Below are positions 11,816 through 24,300 of a DNA stretch of 64,000 nucleotides, in pieces. Position 1 is the stretch's first letter; the number at the start of each line of letters is the position of its first letter. The notes under the pieces were generated by a model. The model had not been told where the DNA came from and made no database searches. It saw only the letters and a program-made list of their open reading frames with translations. Location: the NCBI GenBank assembly GCA_033032175.1, contig CM065311.1, positions 2,783,190 to 2,847,189 on the forward strand, given 5' to 3'. Source of the stretch: Saturnia japonica. Its lineage: Eukaryota; Arthropoda; Insecta; Lepidoptera; Saturniidae. Position numbers and translations under genes: made by a program.

Positions 11816-14800
11816 CAGTGTGACCACATGTGGTACTTATCTACTTTTTTGGTAGATAAGGGTTTTTGGATTTGGTTTTGGTAGTGGAAATGTGTTTGGT
11901 AGATTTTGGTAGTTTTTGAATCAAATAAATGACAACTTTTTGTTTACTGCAGTTTTCGGTCTATGCGAAAAAGAAACAAATATATAAGCAGGTAAATGAG
12001 TTGGGTACTCGCACTCCAGAGAGCGGTTAAAGCCCGTATAACCGAGTTCAAAAGTCACAGATGGGACACCTTAGTCGAAGGGCTAAGGCCGTCGTCACAT
12101 CTGACTTACTGGAAAGTAGCCCACGCTCTTAAAATAGAACCCCAACCTCGTATGCCCCCCTTCGAAAGGGGTCCCGGCACTACACCCGCGTTCGATACCA
12201 TCGAAAAGGCGGAGTGCCTTGCCGCTTGTTTGGAGAGCCAGTGCTCCCCGAACAGCGTCAACGCAAACACCGACCGAGTCAGAGATAACGAAGCCCGCGG
12301 GGGGGGAGCTGAATAAGCTCCCCGTATCAGAATCCCTGTCCCCAGTCACTTCTGAGGAGATCTTTGCCATAATCAAAAGCCTTAAGCTTAAAAAGTCACC
12401 AGGTCCCGACGGGATCAGGAACGAAGTACTCAAACTTCTTCCCGATCACCTCATAGCTCTATTGGTCTGCATCTTCAATGTAGCCATAGCCAACTGCCAT
12501 TTTCCAGCCGTATGGAAAACGGCCATTGTCATAGGTATCCACAAGCCCGGCAAGAGCAAGTCGCTTCCCGATAGCTACCGCCCTATCAGTCTTCTAAATA
12601 CCCTAGGTAAAATCTATGAGTGGATCCTTCTGAACCGTCTCAAATACGTAATAGAGGAGAAAAACCTCTATCCGCCTGAGTAATTCGGTTTTCGTGCTAG
12701 ACATTCTCGCACGCATCAAGTGCACCGCCTCACGGAGCACATTTTGTTTAACTTTTCCGAGTTATATTAACCCCGTCGTACACTGGCAGTCTTTTTCGAC
12801 GTAGCCAAGGCCTTTGATAAGGTCTGGCACGAAGGATTAGTCTATAAGCTGTACTCCCGCGAAGTCCCCGATAGATTAGTTAAAATCATCCGCGATTACC
12901 TCAAAGACCGCACCTTTCGCTACAGAGTGGAAGGTGAACTATCGACACCCCATCCCATACGCTCAGGCGTCCCCCAAGGTTCCATCCTGGCTCCTAGCCT
13001 CTTCAATCTGTACGTCAGTGACCTACCAAAACTTCAAGCGAAAGTTGAGGTAGGCTTATACGCTGACGATACAGTCATATACTCCTCTCAAAGGCAAACG
13101 AGAAACCTCAAATGTAGAATCCAAAGAGCCCTGACCACTCTCGGGAAGTAGTTTAACGACTGGCGAATAGCCATAAACCCCACGAAGAGCGCAGCGGTGC
13201 TCTTCGACCAAACCGCCTCACAGATACCGAAAAAACACAAGGATCATCCCCTTGAACTCTTCGGTAATCCGATCCCCTGGGTAAAGGAGACCAAATATCT
13301 AGGTGTAACCCTAGATAGTAGACTCTCCTTTATACGCCACATCACTCTGGTTAGGAAAAGTGCCACCTGGACCCTCGCCCGATTGCATCCTCTGTTACGT
13401 GCTGCAAGCAAAATGTCCACGAGACACAAGCTTACGCTCTACAAGATGTGTATCCGACCGATTATGACATATAGCTGCGTTGTGTTCGCACATATGTCAA
13501 GATATAATTGGAAACGCTTACAAGCCATCCAGAATAGGTTTCTTCACCGCCTCACCGGCGCCCTAGGTATGTTCGTATGGAGGATCTCCATAGAGATATG
13601 GACCTTCCTTCGATACATGCCTATGTCAAACACCTTTCTCGCTCTTATTTCGACACCGCATCGAACGACGCGAATCCCCTAATAAAAGCGGCAGCTTCAT
13701 ATGTTCCCGACCCCAACGCCTGCCGGAGAAAACGCCGGCCGCGTAATATATTCACTGACCCGCCCGACCAAACCGAAACAGCTAACGCGTTCTACGCCAC
13801 CGTCTCTCCAAACAGAGCGTGCCACCGCCCACGCCCGCGTAACCACCGTTCTCTCCGCAGAGGACGGGCGGTCAACTTCGCTCCTGCACACCCGTCACGT
13901 CCACCCTCTCTAGCGGCAACCCAAGCCTAGGTCCGTTCCTCAGTGTGAAACCCTTGGGTCAGGCAGCCGCCCGCGGGATACAAAGTGACACTATACGTGC
14001 AACACTTAGCTACCCACACACAACATTACACACGTATGAACACACACACGTGCACACCACACAGGCACATAGGTTCTGTAAGAGAACTTTTTTTTCTCTT
14101 TTTGCGCTAGTTAGACTAATGCGCTAGTTAGTGTAGAAAAACCATTCCGATTATTAAATACACATACGCATGGTCCACTCCTTCCTCCCAGGTGGAGGGG
14201 AACGTGCATATGAGTATATATTAGTTAGTTCGAATTCTCTTAGGAGTAGGGAATTAGTTAGATCGTGACTTTTTCGCATTCGCGACGACCGCCCGAGCCG
14301 AGGTTCGGCCACTCTGGCACCCTCGTGCGGGTCGTCACAAACTTTCGCGGCTGAGTGCCCTAAGCGCTCGCCCCCAAGTCCGGTGAAGCTGTAAAAGCCG
14401 CAGCGGCTCTGTTTTATGATAGGGCCCCTAAGGCTATCAGTGTAGTCAGAACAAAAAAAAAAAAAAAAAGTTGGGTACTCTCGAGGTGTTTAGGTATAAT
14501 ATAATAAATAATTATTGTACTTCAAGCTGACTTCGAGAAGTATTGCTTTGTTTTGAAATTGAATTAATTGCCATGAAAATAAATTACGTAACGTACCTAC
14601 GTAGTGGAAGGAGAATCCTTTATTTTTAAAGTGCCTGACTATAGCATCAGAAGATGACAGTGCTTTTTGTAATGCTTGCAATTCGAATGCGACTTGAGTG
14701 TCACTACATTTGTAATTTTATAATACACTTGTATTTGCAAGTTAGCCAGTTTAGGGTCTACTGTGCCATTGTGTGTAGTTGGTATAAATGAAACATACAA

Positions 14801-14977
14801 TCACCCCAACAACAAACACATTCAAGAAGTTATAAAAACTATGTTATGTTAGTTTAATTAGTTAAATTTATATGAATTCTATTTATGATGTATTTTTCAT
14901 AATGAGTGGTTCAATTGGATATTGGTAGATTTCGCTGAACATTTTGGCAGAATCCCGAAAAAAATGTGGTCACGCTG
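11816..14977. mobile_element. Putative hAT-like element interrupted by a LINE
   Basis: Left end CAGTGTGACCACAT (11816-11829) and right end, read in reverse complement, CAGCGTGACCACAT (14977-14964) form terminal inverted repeats with one mismatch in 14. Flanking 8-mers TTCACTAC (11808-11815) and TTAATTAC (14978-14985) agree at 6 of 8 positions, compatible with an aged hAT-type 8-bp target duplication. Without the inserted LINE the element is about 690 bp. Minus-strand frame 14490-14700 (ELQALQKALSSSDAIVRHF) may be a transposase scrap but was not recognised. The superfamily rests on end sequence and duplication length only. Confidence 0.5.
12011..14469 (+). mobile_element. Jockey-like LINE, 5' truncated, 11-bp TSD
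   Basis: Flanked by GTTGGGTACTC at 12000-12010 and 14470-14480, with an A17-18 tail just before the second copy. The element begins in the linker between endonuclease and RT ('FKSHRWDTLVEGLRPSS'). RT motifs: KSPGPDGIRNEVLK (near 12395), YRPISLLNTLGKIYE, FFDVAKAFDKVWH (near 12793), SGVPQGSILAPSLFNLY (near 12965), and the active-site LYADD (near 13058). Stops at 12681, 12768 and 13149 and frame changes near the G-run at 12300 and near 13566 show it is dead. The GC-rich 3' UTR (13700-14450) is shared with a minus-strand copy at 47678-48276. Confidence 0.9.
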
Positions 14978-15305
14978 TTAATTACTGCTGCACTGTAGCG
15001 GATAGGCGCTAGCCAACATGTTGGGCAGTTGGACTGACGTGTAGGTACCACAACTTTTACAGTATCGTATAAACAAAAATTAAAAAGCTAGGATATTTAT
15101 ATATAATTTCAATGAATTTTTGTATCCTAAAGCATAATACTATTTATTAGTTTTAGAAAAACTGTAAAAAACATTTACAAGTTACAAGTCACAAAACAGA
15201 TAAAACAACCAAAAGATATACTTTTTTAGTCTGGTCATCTGATAGATTTTGGCATGGTTGAACTTTACGGGGCCGAGTGAAATAAAACCGTTTTGTAAAA
15301 TTATT
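14978..15305 (+). promoter_or_regulatory. Region upstream of the transportin-1 start
   Basis: About 330 bases between the hAT-like element and the first transportin codon. It should hold the promoter and 5' UTR. No TATA box or initiator could be assigned. A GGGGCCGAGTG block lies at 15269-15279. Confidence 0.3.
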
Positions 15306-15311
15306 ATGAAA

Positions 15312-18300
15312 ATGGAGTGGAAACCTGAACAAGAGGGACTAAGACAAATTCTAACATTACTCAAGGAGTCGCAGTCACCAGACACAGCCACACAAAGGGC
15401 CGTTCAACAAGTATCCTTTTCACAATTTTTATGTCCATACAAATATCAGCGTGGATATTTTTTGTAATATTTTTGCAGTTAAATTATTATTTAACGTAAT
15501 ATCAGCAATTCTTTAATGATATCAATGCATTCGTCTCTTAGTTTCGTTTCTATACTAATTTACGAGTTGTATGTTTTGTGTAGACGCTTGCGATAAAATC
15601 GATTTTTTCCGACATGACAGTCTTTGACAACCTTTATTTTCCTAACAATGTTATCTCAGAAACTGGAAGAACTGAACAAGTATCCGGATTTTAACAATTA
15701 TTTGATTTTCGTTTTGACAAAACTCATAACTGAAGAGGAGCCTACGAGGTCACTGAGTGGTTTGATATTGAAGAACAATGTGAAAGCTCATTATAACAGC
15801 TTCTTACCTGAAGTGGCCGAGTTTATAAAGCGAGAATGTCTTTCGGCGGTAGGAGATCCTTCTCCACTTATTCGCGCCACTGTGGGTATTATCATTACCA
15901 CTATAGCTAGTAAGGGAGAGCTGACATCATGGCCTGAACTCTTACCAGCATTGTGTCAGATGCTCGATTCGCAGGATTATAATGTTTGTGAGGCAAGTAA
16001 TGCTATTTCTTTATTGTTTGTAAAGTTATGATATTTCGTATGTATATTCTTTATAGGTTTAGCTTTATGGTCACCTATGGTATCACCTTATGCTAAGTGA
16101 CAACATGGTCTAAGATAGTGGCACGCTAAGTCTAGTGGAGGAACTAGCTCTCATATGCAGCTGCTGGAAAACACCCATAGGTGCTAGGTGGCAGAATTTC
16201 AACTTGTTAGTGGTAGCTAGCCAGACGAGCATTAGAAAAAGCCTTACCATCATGTTATGGGTTTATTACAATGTTTTCCTGCACTGAAAGCTCGGGCTCA
16301 TTGCAGCAGGGATTCGAACTCACATAAATTGATATGGTGTTTGTTTAATGCCAGCTTAACCAGTGAGCTATAATTGCTTCATACCTATTGTCTATTATTT
16401 TTCTCACTATCAAGAATTCTTCTGTAAAATCATAAGTACATAACATTATGCTATATTATTAATAATATTCCAGTCTGAGAGTATATTTAACAAAAGTAAC
16501 CTTATCTTTAGCCTTTCTAAAAACTTGTGACAATTTGTCTTATTAGTATGGCTATAAAATGTATAATGAACAAAATTGAACTTCATGGTTAATTTAGAAT
16601 ATGTAACCATGAACACAAGTGTTAATAATTGTATAAATATACTACAATTTTTTAATGAAAATGAGAAAAATTTAGATTTTTACTTACTTAATATATTATA
16701 TGTACCATAAAAACATCTTATACATAATACTTACTGTATATTCATTCCTGTCTAATTCTGAAATGAAGTCTGGTTACTTAAGTTATTATAAAAACAATCA
16801 AAATACTAAAATATTGATTACTGAAATGGTAATGTTACAATATTTTAAGCAGATAATAATGAATAACTTCAACACCAGCAGTTTACATTATGCTAACTGA
16901 AAATATTGATTTTACACCAGAAGCATTCAGCATAATTTATTATTGTTTGATTAAACATGATAATAAACTACCTATAAATTTTGTAGCTTCATAATTTATT
17001 GGAGTTTAAATATAAATTTGTTTAATGCTAAAAATTACAAAACTGAAATTGCCCAAATTTCAATTTAGAGTAGTGTGAATTGGAGGTGTTGATTTATTGT
17101 TTACAATTTAACTCTTTAGTTTGAATTACCATTAAAGTTATTAATTACTGTTTTATTATTTTATTCTGAAATCAACTTATGATTTCTATAAAAGTACACT
17201 CTCACTGTTACATATCAGTTTATATGTATATTTCCCATACACAAATGGACCTTGTCCTATGTTCTGTGTCTTACTTAGCTTTTCACTAGAAAAGTATAAT
17301 TTTTGCTAGTTATTTAAGATGTAATGAATTGTGGCAGAATAGGGTATTCCAGAAGAAATTTGATATTTATAAATTAAATTTTTACACATAATGGCAAAAT
17401 GTAATTTTTATATTATATAACATAAAAAGCATAAATGCTAATGCGGAGTCTAGACTTTACATCTCACAGATAGCAAATTTATTTTATACATGGTTAATTT
17501 TACAAAATAGGCTGTGTACACACTTTAATATGGTTTATCTTAAATTGGTGTTAAAACATATCTGGTACTCAGGGCTATGGTATCATGGAAAATAGTGCAT
17601 GTAGTATTTTATGACAAAGCCCTTCCAGCAGCATCTTGGCCAATATATGAAATAATTATTGTTACAAAACAGAAATGCATTTTGTATAACAAATTGTCTT
17701 ATCTGCATATATTGGTTGTATGTATATAAATTTGACCAAGCCTTCAAATTTTTAAGATGTTAATCCCAAAAAATATATATTTTCTAATTTCCAAGCTCCT
17801 TATAATTAACATTACTACCTAGTAGTAGCAGTAGTAGAATATTATTTGGAACATAAATTACACATAAAAAATTTAGCTAATCTGAATTTATTCAGTATTT
17901 ATATTTTTCCTTGATATTTCATTACGTCTTCTTTCTTTCAGGCCTATAAGTTTTATAGTAAGCTGTTAGTTCAAATTTGACTGTATGAGGTACATAACTG
18001 TACCTTCTATTCCTACAGTTATTTATTATTTGTATGATAACTTGAATTTATCAACCTAGTAAAATATATATGTAATTGCAAACTTCTTATTAAAAATATT
18101 GTAGGGAGCATTCGGAGCACTGCAGAAGATATGCGAAGACACAGCTGAATTACTGGATAGCGATGCACTAAACAGACCATTGAACATACTCATACCGAAG
18201 TTTTTGCAATTCTTCAGACACTCGTCACCCAAAATCAGATGTCATGCAATAGCATGTGTCAACTACTTTATTATGGGCAGATCACAAGCCTTAATGTTGC

Positions 18301-21300
18301 ATATTGATGCTTTTATTGAGGTAAATTTTTTTGTACAATTAAATAATGCAATTAAAATTATTGTTTTATTAAATCTAAACATAATATTGACACTTTCCAC
18401 TACAAAAGGTGTAAAGACCCTTTTGGACAAATATACTTTGTGATAATATTCTTAGTTTTATGGTACTGTATACTTGTGCAAGTCTAAATTTGCACATGTA
18501 TAATTATTGTTACATGTATGGAAAGTTAAGAAGGTTTCTAGTTTTTTGCTCATTGCCAAATGTATGTAATTTGGAGTTACTCCCTTTGTAGTGGAAAGAG
18601 TCTATATTGTCTAATTTAATTTAATTATTTTTGTAATGTTAATAATATTTGTCCTTGCAGAATTTGTTCCAGCTTTCATTGGATGAAGATCCAGATGTTA
18701 GAAAAAATGTTTGTCATGCTTTGGTCTTGCTTTTGGAAGTCCGGCTTGATAGACTTATGCCACATTTACCCAATATAATTCAGGTATATGGTTGATTTTT
18801 TTTTTTAAATCTTTGATTAGCATTCTCAGTAATTTAATATTTACTTATTTGCATGCAGTACATATTGGTACGCACACAAGATCCAGAGGAAGGAGTTGCT
18901 CTGGAGGCATGTGAGTTTTGGCTCTCACTTGCAGAACAAAATGTCTGTCGAGAGGTAAATATTTTTAACTTCTAAATTTACATAATGTTTTGATTAGGGT
19001 ATTTAAGTAACCAAATTTTTAATGATTTGGTAGAATTGAATAGCTTTAGTGAAATTCTGATTTATTTTAAATACCTGTGTTATTTAAAAGTAAAAGTTTG
19101 TTTTGACCTATTCTATAAATTGTAATTCTAAAAATATGAAAAAAAGCACCATTGGGTGTAGATGATATCATATTGATATTTAACGCTCGATGGCGTCGAT
19201 ATGTTGACGTTCATGCTGCCCGTCTAGGTGCTGGGTCCACGACTGCCGGACCTACTGCCAGTACTTGTCCGCGGCATGCGTTACTCGGAAATGGACGTGA
19301 TATTACTCCGTGGTGACCGCGACGATGATGCTGACGATGCAGAACCAGACCGCGAGTCGGACATTCGTCCGCGATTTCACAAGCCACGATCACATACTAT
19401 TAAACATAATGGTATGTAGTTTTGTGAAACACTAGCTGAAACTTGTAACTTTTTATTGAATTAAGGTATCCTGATAATTTTTTTAGATAAGAACCCAAGT
19501 ATCTAAGACAAAAAAAAGGATCAAAATCTATTCAATAGTCTTTGTGCACAACGGCAAATCTCTATCATTTTTGAAATATAGATAACATTTATATTAAAGC
19601 CCTCCTGAATTTAAAGGGGAAAACCTAGGCTGAACCTGCATTATCAGGTCTCTGCACAGCAATAGTAAATAAATTAATATAATCCAAGTAATTTTTTATA
19701 GCTGGTGCAGGTGATAGCGCTATGTCGGGCGGCGGTGACTCTGACTCAGAAGATGAAGCGGGAGGTGATGCCGACGACGGTTCGCTCTCAGACTGGAATC
19801 TGCGTAAATGCAGTGCGGCTGCACTCGATGTTCTCGCTAACGTATTCGGCGCTGACCTGCTTCCTGTTCTTTTTCCTATACTCAAAGAGACACTCTTTCA
19901 TGAAGACTGGGTCATTAAGGTTAGTTGATAAAAAACAAAAAATATTCCATTTAGACCCTAAGAAGGCACTTGAAAATGCCAATATTTTACTACCGCTTCC
20001 GAAAACATCCCATTCATCGAGAAGGGCCTAAAAAACATTCATCATAATTTTTTTCCTTAGACCCTTTAGATTTTTAACTTCTTAATTTATTATAATTTTT
20101 AGTGGATGTAAAGAGAGGCAGTTACTTTCAGACATCACTATCTTTCACAAAATGATCCATCTTATAATAATACAAAACAAAGCAAATCAGATAAACAAAT
20201 TACCTAAAAAACTTTATTTGTCTTGCTAAGTTTAAAAGATTGGATTACTGTTTTATATTTATTTCCAGTATTGAAGTTGAAATCTCCGTTATATTTTCTA
20301 AGTTGAACACCAAATACTTGATCTTATGTGTAAATCTTTAGGAAAGTGGTATTCTGGCCCTGGGCGCAGTGGCAGATGGTTGCATGGGTGGTATGGTGCC
20401 ACACTTGTCTGATCTAGTGCCTTACCTTGTGTGCTGTCTGGCTGAGCGAAAGGCTCTCGTACGTGCCATTACTTGTTGGACGTTGTCGCGCTACTCGCAC
20501 TGGATTGTCTCGCAATCCCATGATCTTTATCTGCGCCCGGTGATGACTGAGGTATGTATAAGTTGTATATGGCTCAAGAGATTCTTTGTTTGAACACTTT
20601 AATCTATGGAACTATGTGTCAGATTTCAAAAAATATTTTTCAATATATAGCCTACTAGCTGTGCTCACGACTTCGCCCGCATGGTATATTTTGTGTATGA
20701 AAAACGACAACTAAATAAAAACCTCCCCTCACCTGAATCTCACCTTATATTTGACTGGTACAAGCTTTGAAAATATCCAACTAAGATAATTTTAAATGTT
20801 GACCGTCCTTTATGAAATGCTAATATTATATAATAACTTAATTTTTTATACCGTTAATATCCAGTGAATAATAATGTTTTATATGTCTGTTTAGTGTCCA
20901 TAATTTCATAAAAAATTTGATAACGAAAAAAACAACATTTATCATAGAAAATGTAGATCAAATAGATATTTGAATTATTTTAAACATTTATAAATAACAT
21001 TTAAAACATTTAAAAATAGTAATATAAGCCCAGCCTTAAATTATTAATTTTAATGCTTATACTTAATTGTGACAATAAATATCAAATCAATTTTATGATA
21101 ATTTAAACCAAGCCATTTAGCGCCATCTATGAATACTCCTGGAAAGCGAAATATGTAAATAAGTTTTCATTTATTGTTTTTTTTTTTAAATCATGTAAAG
21201 ATAAAATTTACATTAATTAATTTACCTTTGTACATTGTAACAATATCTTGAGTCCACTACAATCCGGTTTCAGGCCAGGTCACAGTACAGTTACAGCTTT

Positions 21301-24300
21301 GCTTAAAGTGACTGGTGATTTGAGAAATGGAGTGGAGAATAAAATGATTACTGTGCTGGTTTTAGTAGATTTTTCCAATGCCTTTAATACTGTTAGTCAC
21401 GACATTCTCCTGGCTATTCTTTCTGATTATAATATCTCATTAGAGGCACTGGCATGGTTCGCTTCATATCTAAAGGGACGACAGCAATCGGTTCGTATAG
21501 ATGGGGCTACGTCTAATTGGTGTGAGCTTGGTGCTGGCGTCCCTCAGGGAGGTATACTTTCACCTCTCCTTTTTTCCCTCTTTATTAACCTTTTAACTCA
21601 TGAACTGCGATGTACGTATCATTTGTATGCTGATGACCTGCAATTATACACACAGGCCACAGTACATTCTCTATCAGATGCAATTTATACTATTAACCGG
21701 GATCTAAATGCCTTAAGGGATTGGTCTGAGAGATTTGGCTTATCAGTTAATCCTTCCAAATGTCAAGCAATTGTAATAGGGAGCTCTCGTATGATTACCA
21801 GAATAGACTTCAGCTTGCTGCCTCAGATTATTTTCAGTGATCTTGTCATACCGTTTAGTACGGAAGTAAAGGACCTTGGTTTACACATTGATGCCAAATT
21901 GGATTGGAGAACTCATATTTCCAAGGTTAGTCAGAAAGTGATCGGTACTCTAAAGTCTTTTTATCGCCTGAAAAATTTTCTCCCAGTTAAAACGAAAACC
22001 ATGCTAGTGCAATCTATAATATTTCCTATAATTGACTATGGTGATGTGTGCTTTTACGATCTGAACGCTGACCTTCTTAACAAACTTGACAGATTACTCA
22101 ACAATTGCATTCAATTTGTTTTTAATCTTCGTAAGTATGACCATGTATCGAGCCATCGTTCAGAGCTTAATTGGTTGCCCATACGCCAGCGTCGGAGTTT
22201 GTGGGCTCTGACAACTCTGTATTCTATTCTATTTTCTCCCAACACTCCCTCTTACTTAACTCCACATTTTCAGTTTTTATACTCTAATCATGACCTTAAC
22301 CTTCGCTCTTCTAATAATCTTATCCTTTGCTGTCCTGTCCATACTTCCGGTCTAGTACATTCATCTTTCTATATCCAATCTATTCTCCTATGGAATGCGC
22401 TTCCTTATGAAATCGGGATGTCATCTAATCGTTTCAGTTTTAAAGTCAAGGTACGTCGGCTTTACCAGTGTCATTTAGCAGAATTATCTGGTTAATGCTG
22501 TATTTAGTACTTAATGTTGACTAATTATATTTTTATTTATTGTATTGATAATTATGTATGATGTTGTTATGTGTATGTATTGTATATGTGTAGTATATAT
22601 GTATTATATATGTGTAGTATATATGTATTATATATGTATTATATATGTCTTATATATATATATTATGTTTTGGTGTTGATATTTTATTTATATATTGTGA
22701 TTTTAAATTGGTTAAACATAATTTCAATAAACCCCCTTACCTTTTACACCTACCAATATTTATCTCTGCATCACCTAATGGTTGACTGGCAGAGAATGCC
22801 TTAGGCATTAAGTCCGCCATTGCGTATTTAACGCATAGTGTGTAAATAAATAAATAATAAAATAATTTTTACTATTTTTTTATCTTTTCACTTTGTTTCA
22901 CTAGATATTTTAAATATATTACAAAATTATTTATTTATACGCGGAGTCCGTACATGGTACTTGGTGATGAATATATTGCAGTGACTCTCTTTTGGTTTGA
23001 CGCTTTGACGTTTGGTTTGGTTTGAGAGGCTTGTATGAAAGCGTCGACCGGTGTTGATTTGACGGTCTCTTAGTGTTAGCTGTTTTTTTTTTAATTATAC
23101 TGTGCTTACCATCAGGTATAGTGCCGTCACTTTCAAAATCAAAATGCTCTGCTACATTATAAAAAGCTTTATATTTGTCTTAATAATGAAATAGGTTAGT
23201 TATTTATTTTACAACATAATGCCTTGCATTCCGACGATGCCAAGATGTTATATGACCTGGTAGTGCTATCTCATCAGTGACTCTCCTGATTTGATGCTAT
23301 AAAGGATAAAAGTCCCTAGACTAAAAAAATAACATAATACATTAAGTAATGATATTTTTCAGTTATTAAAACGGGTACTAGATAACAACAAGCGGGTGCA
23401 AGAAGCAGCATGTTCTGCATTCGCCACATTAGAAGAAGAAGCGTGCACAGAACTCGTACCATACCTGGGCTACATCCTGCAGACTCTTGTGTACGCCTTC
23501 AGTAAATATCAACACAAAAATCTGCTAATATTATATGACGCGATCGGAACATTAGCAGATTCCGTTGGACATCATTTAAACAAACCAGAATATATAAATC
23601 TGCTAATGCCACCACTTATAAACAAGTGGAATGTTCTAAAGGATGAGGATAAAGATCTGTTTCCATTACTCGAGGTTCGTATATTTGTTGGTACTAGTTT
23701 ACTGTTGTTATTGGTACTGGTATATCAAATATTTCTGTAAACTATAAATAAATGTTACATTATTATAGGTATACTATAGAGCAACCATTATTTAAAAAAA
23801 AAAAAATATGCGCCCAGAAATAGGTAATGAATTGAATTAATTAATAATGACTATAATGTATTACCGGAATATTTTTGTAACATCTGATTTTACTAAAGTA
23901 AAACACATGCAATAAATATTTGAACTACTTTAGTTTTTTTTTCAAATACATATAAATATTTATTTTTTCATATATATATTATTATACTATATATTATTCA
24001 AATGTGATTTAACATTCCTGGGTCATAAACTACATAAATTCTACTAAACGTTAATTCTCAATGTGGTCATGAAGCCCTATTAGGTTTCATATTGACATGA
24101 AACATGACATATTGACATTTTTTTTCCTTTTAATGCTTTTCATCTTTGTTATATTTCGCATTAATATTATTGCTTCAAACACATTCTTTATAACAATAAT
24201 TTCGCTGTTTTCGATGAGTATAAGTATTAATTTATTAATTTGTAATATTATTTACAGTGCCTGTCATCTGTAGCTACAGCACTACAATCAGGGTTTCTAC

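Noticed and set aside
15981..16031. Read-through of transportin exon 2 to a stop as a short natural isoform
   Set aside because: The protein alignment requires splicing exactly at AG|GCAAGT; a truncated isoform would need transcript evidence.
19211..19393. Minus-strand frame opposite transportin exon 6
   Set aside because: Shadow of a conserved coding exon.
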